Source: Kofleriaceae bacterium | GTDB lineage: Bacteria > Myxococcota_A > Polyangia > Haliangiales > Haliangiaceae | Reading direction: 5' to 3' | Assembly (NCBI GenBank): GCA_016763395.1 | Contig: JAESTW010000788.1 | Location: forward strand, 1-11,153 | Length of the DNA: 11,153 nt | Shown: positions 6,177 to 11,153 of the stretch, one piece after another | Numbering within the stretch: position 1 is the first letter of the stretch | How the letters are laid out: each line of letters starts with the position of its first letter | Program-made: the position numbers and the translations under genes | The notes under the pieces: generated by a model | Told to the model about the DNA's origin: nothing | The model's input: only the letters and a program-made list of their open reading frames with translations | The model's database searches: none

Positions 6177-8384
6177 ATGTTTGAGCTCCTGCTCATTTCC
6201 GTGGTGCTCTCTAGCGGCTACCTCGGTTTCATTCTACTTCGGCGCTACGGGCCCCAGCAGCGTGTTTACGGCATGATGGTGCTAGCGGATTTTGTGCTGG
6301 CGCTCTTGGCCTTCGCGTCGCGATCGTCGGACGGGCCCAATTCTACCGCCAACACAATGGGCGCTATTGCCATTGGCGCAGCGTTTTGTCTTACGGTCTT
6401 GCCGGCCATGCTACGGGATGTAGGGCGGCGTATGATGACCGGACAGCACCTGAGACCGGCTAAGTTTTTGGCGGACTTTCGAGAGTTGTTGCAGCCGGGC
6501 ATGGGGGCAAGGCAAGAGTCGGAACTGATCCAGACAATACTCGCTGTCCGAGATGGACGTGAAGACGAAATCATCAAAGTGATGGAAGAGCAAAAGACCC
6601 GGTCTGAAGAGCCTGCGTTTCGAGCCGCCATGGATGAGCGAATCATTATGATCTTGCTTTTCGCGCAGAGATGGCACGACGCCGTACATCGTTACGAGCG
6701 AGCAGTCAGCATGGGCAGACGACCCGGTTCTCCTCAACTCACTGTCGAAATGGTGCGTGCATGCTGCGAGGATGATGAACTGGACAGCGCCGCCGACCTT
6801 GTCCGGCTCGTGCGGGATTCTCCCTTGGCGGAAGAACCGGTGTTGCGAACACTCTTTGCCCGGGGGAATTTGGTGTTCTTGGCATTTATGGGCCGAACCG
6901 GGGCAGTGGAGTCAATGATGGCACGCGGTGGTGAGCTCTTTCACATGCAGGAAGCCACCCGATCGTATTGGATGGGGATTTCGCGCATGTACGCCGGGGA
7001 TATCGTTGGTGCCCGCAGCTCGCTACAGGACGCTGTGGAGCGAACCAAAGGGGAACCTGCGCTGGAAAAATCGGCACAGCGCCAACTCGATAGGTTGTCC
7101 GGTGATGCGCCCATTCGGCCTGCGCAAGCGAGTGCCGAGACCTGTGAGCTTGCAGACCAGTTGACCGCCGCGGTCTCTAAGATGGCTTCCAATACATCGC
7201 CAGAGCAGAGCGCGGGGGAAGCCAAGAGGCGAAAACTGCCGAGCATGAGTGGTATCCCAATTCGCGAGATGCCAGTAACCTTTGGCTTTGCGGTGGCCAA
7301 TATTGCTGCGTCACTTGCGGTCTATTTTCTCTATGGCGGTATTACCGACTTAGGAGCACTAGTCTTGTCCGGGGCAAATCTGAAGTCTGCTACCTTGATG
7401 GGCGAGTGGTGGCGAATTGGCAGTTCGATGTTCTTGCATGCAGGAGTTGCTCACCTCGTTCTCAATGTCTACGGGCTATGGGTTCTCGGTCGGCTAGTCG
7501 AGCAGTTGTACGGCAGCTCCCGCACTGCGGCAATATACGTACTGTCCGGGGTTGTTGCAGGACTTGCGTCAACCACGCTTGGGGGGACAACAACAGCCGT
7601 TGGCGCGTCGGGGGCGGTGTTGGGCTTGATGGGGGCGGCTCTCGTCGAACTTGGTGTCTATCGAAAGAACTACCCAGCGCACTTCGCTAGGCCTCTGGTC
7701 CGGCTTCTTCTCTTGATATCGGTGGCGCAAATTGCGATTGGATTCTTTTATCCGATCGTTGATCAATGGGGCCACGTCGGTGGGCTGGTTGGCGGCTTGG
7801 TGCTTGGAGTCGTTCTATCTCCCCATGCTAGAATTGGTAAAACACTTAGGACACTGACCGCGACGCTTTTCATGGTGTGCTCAGCGGCCTTTGTTGCGTA
7901 CTCGGCGTATGGAGTGGCCCGTTCCGATTATAGCGAGACTCTTCGCGCGTACCCTACCGTCGAGCACGAAGAACAGGGGCTTGCAGTCGAGCTGCCTGCA
8001 TCTTGGAAACGAGTCGGTGTGCACGAGTACATGGACTGGGGCGTCTCGGCTCAGCTCAGTTTGCGGGTTCTACCTGAGTCCGAGGGGCTCGATGCTGTCA
8101 TTTCCAAACGCTTAGCAATCGAGAAAAAGGAGGGCGGGCTACAGGTAGGTTTTGATATTGCCAAGGCTTCCGCACAGGGCGACATGCAGTTGCCAGCTCC
8201 GTGGCGCAGCGGTGAGTTAGAGGTGCGTATCGATGATGAGTCGGGGGTACAGCACTACCGTCTCTTGGTGTTTGGCCGAGTGGTCGGCGACGAAATTTGG
8301 CTGGGTAGCTACTATTATCCGGCGGCGCTAACTGACGCCATCGAACCAGCTTTTGCTCAGATTGTGTCCAGTATCCATCGCTAG
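6177..8384 (+). CDS. Composite rhomboid-family intramembrane serine protease
   Basis: A 735-residue membrane protein. Residues 2-21, 30-47 and 60-79 are hydrophobic and probably membrane-spanning. About 85-330 is soluble and helical with TPR-like spacing. About 366-550 is a rhomboid core: EWWRIGSSMFLHAG, His426 and Asn430 in HLVLN (HxxxN oxyanion region), the GASG catalytic Ser478 and His533 in GHVGG, the usual Ser-His dyad. A seventh segment (about 559-580) leads to a soluble domain of about 150 residues whose LPASWKR start and IVSSI end recall PsbP/DUF1795-like folds, a weak guess. The family cleaves substrates within membranes; the substrate here is unknown. The start ATG 6177 has no Shine-Dalgarno and lies 50 bp after accA. 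The stop codon interlocks with that of the opposing M50B gene. Confidence 0.9.
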   Translation: MFELLLISVVLSSGYLGFILLRRYGPQQRVYGMMVLADFVLALLAFASRSSDGPNSTANTMGAIAIGAAFCLTVLPAMLRDVGRRMMTGQHLRPAKFLADFRELLQPGMGARQESELIQTILAVRDGREDEIIKVMEEQKTRSEEPAFRAAMDERIIMILLFAQRWHDAVHRYERAVSMGRRPGSPQLTVEMVRACCEDDELDSAADLVRLVRDSPLAEEPVLRTLFARGNLVFLAFMGRTGAVESMMARGGELFHMQEATRSYWMGISRMYAGDIVGARSSLQDAVERTKGEPALEKSAQRQLDRLSGDAPIRPAQASAETCELADQLTAAVSKMASNTSPEQSAGEAKRRKLPSMSGIPIREMPVTFGFAVANIAASLAVYFLYGGITDLGALVLSGANLKSATLMGEWWRIGSSMFLHAGVAHLVLNVYGLWVLGRLVEQLYGSSRTAAIYVLSGVVAGLASTTLGGTTTAVGASGAVLGLMGAALVELGVYRKNYPAHFARPLVRLLLLISVAQIAIGFFYPIVDQWGHVGGLVGGLVLGVVLSPHARIGKTLRTLTATLFMVCSAAFVAYSAYGVARSDYSETLRAYPTVEHEEQGLAVELPASWKRVGVHEYMDWGVSAQLSLRVLPESEGLDAVISKRLAIEKKEGGLQVGFDIAKASAQGDMQLPAPWRSGELEVRIDDESGVQHYRLLVFGRVVGDEIWLGSYYYPAALTDAIEPAFAQIVSSIHR
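8381..8384. other. CTAG palindrome giving interlocked stop codons to two convergent genes
   Basis: CTAG at 8381-8384 supplies TAG at 8382-8384 on the plus strand (rhomboid gene) and TAG at 8383-8381 on the minus strand (M50B-like gene). The two genes share two bases and have no intergenic DNA, so no intrinsic terminator can lie between them. Confidence 0.95.
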
Positions 8385-9100
8385 TCTCTTTGGCCCGAGT
8401 GTCTGAGGTAGATGATGCGCAGGGCGATGAAGAAACACAAACAAGACCACAGCAGCCAGACGACTGCCCATAGAACGTGGGTTCCAAAGGTTGCATCGGC
8501 CATGTTGTGAGCGTCCGACGCCCCGTCCACAATGACGCCATTGATGACCATCTCGGTTCGGAATAGAACTCGAATGTCGAGTAAGGCGTTGATGCAAGCC
8601 TCGGCGGCGATGAAATTCACGACAAGAATCGCCAAACGTTCGGAGGGCACCAGCGAGATTGCGATGCACACCGCCATGCCGATATAGGTGGCCGTTTGGC
8701 CGAAGTCATTTTGAATCCAGACAAAAGCGCTGATGCCCAACGCGGCACCTAGAGACGCAAGTACTGAGCGAGCTCCTGTGCGAGTTTGTCCGACCACCAG
8801 CAAGACGGCGCCGAAGAAGGCGGTGCCCATGTACCCTGCGCTGTGTATGGCTGCCCGCCCAACAGCGCTAACTCCCTGCTTTGCTTGCGCAACTCCGCTA
8901 GTATCTTGAAAGATTTCCAGGTGATGAAACCCGGCACCACTCAATACCATGACCACGCCATGGGACATCTCGTGCAACCAAGTCGCCAAGAGCTTGAAGG
9001 GGTAGAGTACCAGCCCACCAAAGGGCAGGTTCCACAAGAGCAGCGATGCCAGCAGCGCCAAGATGAGCGCGCGTTGTCGCTTGTGGCCGACCCTGAGCAT
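8381..9100 (-). CDS. M50B-like membrane metalloprotease
   Basis: With ATG at 9100 the protein has 239 residues. A first membrane segment (about 11-33) is followed by LATWLHEMSH, giving the zinc motif HEMSH at 43-47. Further hydrophobic segments lie at about 88-104, 112-129, 137-151, 156-170 and at the C terminus (about 210-232). The NALLD block (171-175) fits the second metal-binding region of the M50B-like family (site-2-protease relatives, Pfam Peptidase_M50B-like). Members of this group are poorly characterised; cleavage of a membrane substrate is expected from the motif, not shown. An in-frame TTG at 9169 would add 23 polar residues; neither start has a Shine-Dalgarno. It is convergent with the rhomboid gene, with interlocked stops, and divergent from the small ORF at 9330. 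Confidence 0.85.
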   Translation of the reverse strand: MLRVGHKRQRALILALLASLLLWNLPFGGLVLYPFKLLATWLHEMSHGVVMVLSGAGFHHLEIFQDTSGVAQAKQGVSAVGRAAIHSAGYMGTAFFGAVLLVVGQTRTGARSVLASLGAALGISAFVWIQNDFGQTATYIGMAVCIAISLVPSERLAILVVNFIAAEACINALLDIRVLFRTEMVINGVIVDGASDAHNMADATFGTHVLWAVVWLLWSCLCFFIALRIIYLRHSGQRD

Positions 9101-9293
9101 CTGATCAAGATAGCACGTATTGATCTGGCTGGAGCGTGAGCGGTGTCCTGCCAGACGATGCAATCGCAAGGCTCTGCCCAGTTAAATGACCACGCCGATT
9201 CTGAACCCGATCCATCCTGCTTGTGCATTTTCGATCACTTAGCGCCGAGAGCTTTTCCGTCAAAGAAGATTTGTTGCAGAAACGATCAAAAAA

Positions 9294-9322
9294 TTGCCAC
9301 CTGGAACCCGCAGGCCTAGTGT
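9294..9322 (+). promoter_or_regulatory. Weak candidate promoter before the 70-codon ORF
   Basis: TTGCCA (9294-9299, five of six matches to the -35 consensus) is followed after 17 bases by TAGTGT (9317-9322, three of six to the -10). Transcription would start near the ATG at 9330. The surrounding spacer 9101-9329 between the M50B gene and this ORF holds no recognised gene; its 9260-9295 part is AT-rich. Confidence 0.2.
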
Positions 9323-9329
9323 CTTTAGC

Positions 9330-9542
9330 ATGACACCTGTCTACTCCTCTGGATTTCAACCTAACCCTTTGGACACGCGCGATGTATTGGCATTTGTGTT
9401 GTGTTCGCCGAAGGTATTTGTGCCCGGTGGGGACGCGGACGAAATTGCTGCGGTATTGGATTTGATTGCTCCCGCCAAGGAAGCTGCTATCAAACGCTGG
9501 CAAGAAGCTCGCTGCATTACATCCCCGGGCAAGGTAAACTGA
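9330..9542 (+). CDS. Hypothetical 70-residue protein upstream of thrB
   Basis: The ORF runs from ATG 9330 to TGA 9542. I do not recognise a family. It is soluble, with an extended N terminus, a hydrophobic stretch LAFVLCSPKVFVP and a regular amphipathic helix (DADEIAAVLDLI, then AAIKRWQEARC), which looks like real protein rather than noise. The gap to thrB is 33 bp on the same strand, so the two are probably co-transcribed. There is no clear Shine-Dalgarno. A TTG at 9294 would lengthen it by 12 residues. An antisense frame over the same DNA is longer, but it runs far into thrB and looks like a shadow. Confidence 0.5.
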   Translation: MTPVYSSGFQPNPLDTRDVLAFVLCSPKVFVPGGDADEIAAVLDLIAPAKEAAIKRWQEARCITSPGKVN

Positions 9543-9566
9543 GCAATTCGCAGCTAGGACTGCAAT

Positions 9567-9570
9567 AGGT
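9567..9570 (+). promoter_or_regulatory. Shine-Dalgarno AGGT for the thrB TTG start
   Basis: AGGT lies 5 bases ahead of TTG 9576. No ATG in the frame would preserve the N-terminal kinase lobe, so this site supports the TTG. Confidence 0.5.
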
Positions 9571-9575
9571 GCATT

Positions 9576-10541
9576 TTGAGTGAGCTTGAGCAACGTGACT
9601 TTCGTGAACTCGCAGCAGCGTTTTCCCTCGGTGAATTCGTCGCATCGCATCGCATCTGGGCTGGTACGGTAAACATTAATTACCGAGTCGAGACCACCCA
9701 GGGGACCTTCTTTCTGCGAATTAACCAAGGTAAAGAAGAGGGGGAGGTTCGTTACGAAATCGATGTGCTGGAATATTTCGTCGCTAACCAGGTGGTCACG
9801 CCCTTGCCGAAGGTGTCGCAGAGCGGACAACGCTACTACAAATACCTAGAGTATCTTATCTCTGTTTTCGACTGGCAAGAGGGCAAGCATGTCGACTCGA
9901 AAACAATCGAAGACAAAGACTGTGAGATGCTGGGGGCGGCATTGGGCCGGCTTCACTCCTGCGAGAGCGTCCCCGAGGCTATGTTGCGAGAAAGTCGATA
10001 CTCAGACACTGACCTGAGAACAAGATTTGGGAGTTTTTCTCGGTCACCAGACAGGGAACTCGCTGTAGCAATTTCCGCTATAGAGGTCGAGCTTTCGTAT
10101 CTTGAATCCGTACAAGCAGGTCGAGGCTCGCTCGCCCGAGGACTGATTCATGCGGACCTCTTCCCGGACAATGTCATTGTGCAAGACGAACGCTTGGTGC
10201 TCTTGGATTTTGAACAAGCGTGTGCGGGCCACTATGTTTACGACCTGGCTGTGGCGGTAAACGCCTGGTGCTTCTCGGAGCGTTTCGAAAAAAGCCGTCT
10301 TGTCGCCATGCTCACCTCATATTCACAGGCGGCGCCACTGTCAGTGAATCTGGGCGAACTCTTGGTCGAGCTGCGGGCATCCGCACTGCGATTTCTGATC
10401 ACGCGGATCACCGATGTGTACTTGCAGCCTGCTGTCTCGCCGACAGACCTTCAAGCGAAGGATTTTCGGCGATTTCTGATGCGTCTGGACTACTGGCGAA
10501 CGCTGGATTCCCGCGCGATTGCCGAATTGGCACAACTTTAG
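9576..10541 (+). CDS. thrB: Homoserine kinase type II (ThrB-like, APH fold)
   Basis: A 321-residue aminoglycoside-phosphotransferase-fold kinase. The N-lobe has AGTVNINYRVETTQGTFFLR (29-48), close to the homoserine kinase ENTNYxVxTxxG pattern. The catalytic loop is HADLFPDN (192-199; Asp194, Asn199) and the metal-binding Asp211 is in LLDFEQAC. YDLAVAVNAWCF (222-233) and the late LRFLITRITD are signatures of the ThrB/HomoserK II family. The enzyme phosphorylates homoserine to O-phosphohomoserine before threonine synthase. No other threonine gene lies in the window, so the assignment rests on motifs; a related choline or other small-molecule kinase is the alternative. The start is TTG 9576, with AGGT upstream. 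A pentanucleotide repeat lies near the 5' end of the gene. The small ORF 33 bp upstream is probably co-transcribed. Confidence 0.78.
   Translation: MSELEQRDFRELAAAFSLGEFVASHRIWAGTVNINYRVETTQGTFFLRINQGKEEGEVRYEIDVLEYFVANQVVTPLPKVSQSGQRYYKYLEYLISVFDWQEGKHVDSKTIEDKDCEMLGAALGRLHSCESVPEAMLRESRYSDTDLRTRFGSFSRSPDRELAVAISAIEVELSYLESVQAGRGSLARGLIHADLFPDNVIVQDERLVLLDFEQACAGHYVYDLAVAVNAWCFSERFEKSRLVAMLTSYSQAAPLSVNLGELLVELRASALRFLITRITDVYLQPAVSPTDLQAKDFRRFLMRLDYWRTLDSRAIAELAQL
9640..9654 (+). repeat. TCGCA pentanucleotide, three copies, inside thrB
   Basis: Three perfect TCGCA units lie at 9640-9654, about 22 codons into the gene. The unit is not a multiple of three, so slippage would shift the frame. 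Three copies is a small number for a contingency locus. Confidence 0.8.
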
Positions 10542-10549
10542 AGATTCGC

Positions 10550-10582
10550 TTGACAAGAGGGCAAGAGGCTTGCTGGTACAAG
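10550..10582 (+). promoter_or_regulatory. Candidate promoter for the lipoprotein gene
   Basis: A perfect TTGACA (10550-10555) stands 9 bases after the thrB stop. The best -10 is TACAAG (10577-10582), preceded by TGG as in an extended -10, but the 21-base spacer is too long for a standard promoter. CAAGAGG occurs twice within it (10554-10560, 10562-10568). The rest of the 132-bp gap shows no strong hairpin. Confidence 0.25.
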
Positions 10583-10673
10583 GGGGCCGTGTTAACAATA
10601 TCAACATCTTGGACCATCACCGAGTGTGGGCATTGGGTTTGCAAACAACCCCACAAAGTTCCACTGCAAAGCC

Positions 10674-11153
10674 ATGAAAATGAATAGCCCAGTTCCCAAT
10701 TCTCTCCGTTCTACGTCTCTTTTTCGCACCTCTCTTCTCGTCGCAGGACTGATGCTGTCAAGTGCGCACCTGCTCGCATGTGGTCCAAAGGCTGGGCAAT
10801 ACATCTCAGGCACTCAGGTCAGTAGCTCCGATGAGAACCGGGCGGTGATTGATAGGGTGGAAGAATATCGTATCGCGATCGAGGAGAAAAATACCAATGC
10901 TCTGATGTTGATGGCGTCGAGAGAGTATCGGGAAGATGGCGGCACTCCTGCTGGCGATGACGACTACGGATTTTCCGGTCTACGAGAATTACTGAAGACC
11001 CGTTTCGCACAGGCGGTAGACATTCGCTATTCGATTCGCTACATGCGGGTTCGGTACATTGACGAGTCCGAGATGGCTGCGCGCAAAACATTCGTGGATG
11101 TCATCGTTGATGCCTCGTTCACAATCCCCGACGCTCGTGGAGGAGTGATTCGC
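10674..11153 (+). CDS. Lipoprotein with probable NTF2-like domain (3' end outside window)
   Basis: The frame is open from ATG 10674 to the right edge (160 codons seen, no stop), so the gene is partial. Residues 1-36 form a lipoprotein signal peptide: basic start, hydrophobic SLLVAGLMLSSAHL and lipobox LLAC, with Cys36 as the likely lipidated residue. The mature protein then has a polar linker and a region from about 57 with the rhythm of an NTF2/SnoaL-like fold: a first helix NRAVIDRVEEYRIAIEEKN, a second helix LMLMASREY, a DDDYGF loop, and strands DIRYSIRYMRVRYI and VDVIVDASF. The family binds small ligands or acts as a scaffold; function here is unknown. An ATG at 10680 is an alternative start. 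No Shine-Dalgarno is visible. A periplasmic-facing location is inferred from the lipobox. Confidence 0.82.
   Translation, partial: MKMNSPVPNSLRSTSLFRTSLLVAGLMLSSAHLLACGPKAGQYISGTQVSSSDENRAVIDRVEEYRIAIEEKNTNALMLMASREYREDGGTPAGDDDYGFSGLRELLKTRFAQAVDIRYSIRYMRVRYIDESEMAARKTFVDVIVDASFTIPDARGGVIR

Noticed and set aside
9105..9830. 241-codon minus-strand ORF
   Set aside because: It is antisense to the 70-codon ORF and to the thrB N-lobe and overlaps the M50B 5' region; its composition is rich in Arg/Ser/Cys with no domain pattern.
10520..10532. TGCC/GGCA hairpin as a thrB terminator
   Set aside because: The stem is only four base pairs, lies before the stop codon and has no T-run.
10220..10687. 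155-codon plus-strand ORF overlapping the 3' end of thrB
   Set aside because: It lies in another frame of a conserved kinase and runs into the lipoprotein start; there is no domain and no ribosome site.
1..11153. CRISPR array, tRNA/rRNA gene, insertion sequence or prophage remnant
   Set aside because: No spaced repeats, cloverleaf-like sequence, transposase motifs, terminal inverted repeats or phage genes were found on reading either strand.

Overview
The window looks like ordinary chromosomal DNA, mostly housekeeping genes, from a Gram-negative bacterium of moderately high GC (roughly mid-50s % by eye). A lipoprotein with a classical lipobox, a separate acetyl-CoA carboxylase alpha subunit, a mutL-miaA pair, and a taste for TTG/GTG starts and TPR-rich or composite membrane proteins would suit the former deltaproteobacterial groups (Myxococcota or Bradymonadota-like). 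That assignment is inference and has not been checked by phylogeny.

Layout, left to right. (1) 1-1239: a possible 38-codon leader ORF overlaps by ATGA the start of a soluble hybrid-like sensor histidine kinase, which has a degenerate N-terminal receiver domain, HisKA and HATPase. (2) 1251-1799, minus strand: a small TPR protein convergent with the kinase, with a TTG start and a good Shine-Dalgarno. (3) 2046-6126, plus strand: mutL (mismatch repair), miaA (tRNA A37 dimethylallyl transfer) 22 bp later, and accA (carboxyltransferase alpha of fatty-acid synthesis) after a 69-bp gap that carries a perfect -35 hexamer. (4) 6177-8384, plus strand: a 735-residue composite rhomboid intramembrane protease with N-terminal membrane segments, a long helical/TPR-like region, a rhomboid core with Ser478/His533, and a C-terminal soluble domain. 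(5) 8381-9100, minus strand: an M50B-like zinc metalloprotease membrane protein whose stop codon interlocks with the rhomboid stop inside one CTAG palindrome. (6) 9330-10541, plus strand: a 70-codon hypothetical ORF, then a homoserine kinase type II (ThrB-like) with a TTG start. (7) 10674 to the right edge: the 5' part of a lipoprotein with a probable NTF2-like domain, cut by the window end.

No mobile element, CRISPR array, tRNA or rRNA gene, phage gene or defence cassette was seen, and nothing amounts to a clear new system. The points most worth checking are residue-level deviations in conserved enzymes (the MutL endonuclease site, the AccA DTPGAYPG motif, the receiver lysine of the kinase), the multi-domain rhomboid facing an M50B protease with interlocked stops, and the ATGA-coupled leader ORF.
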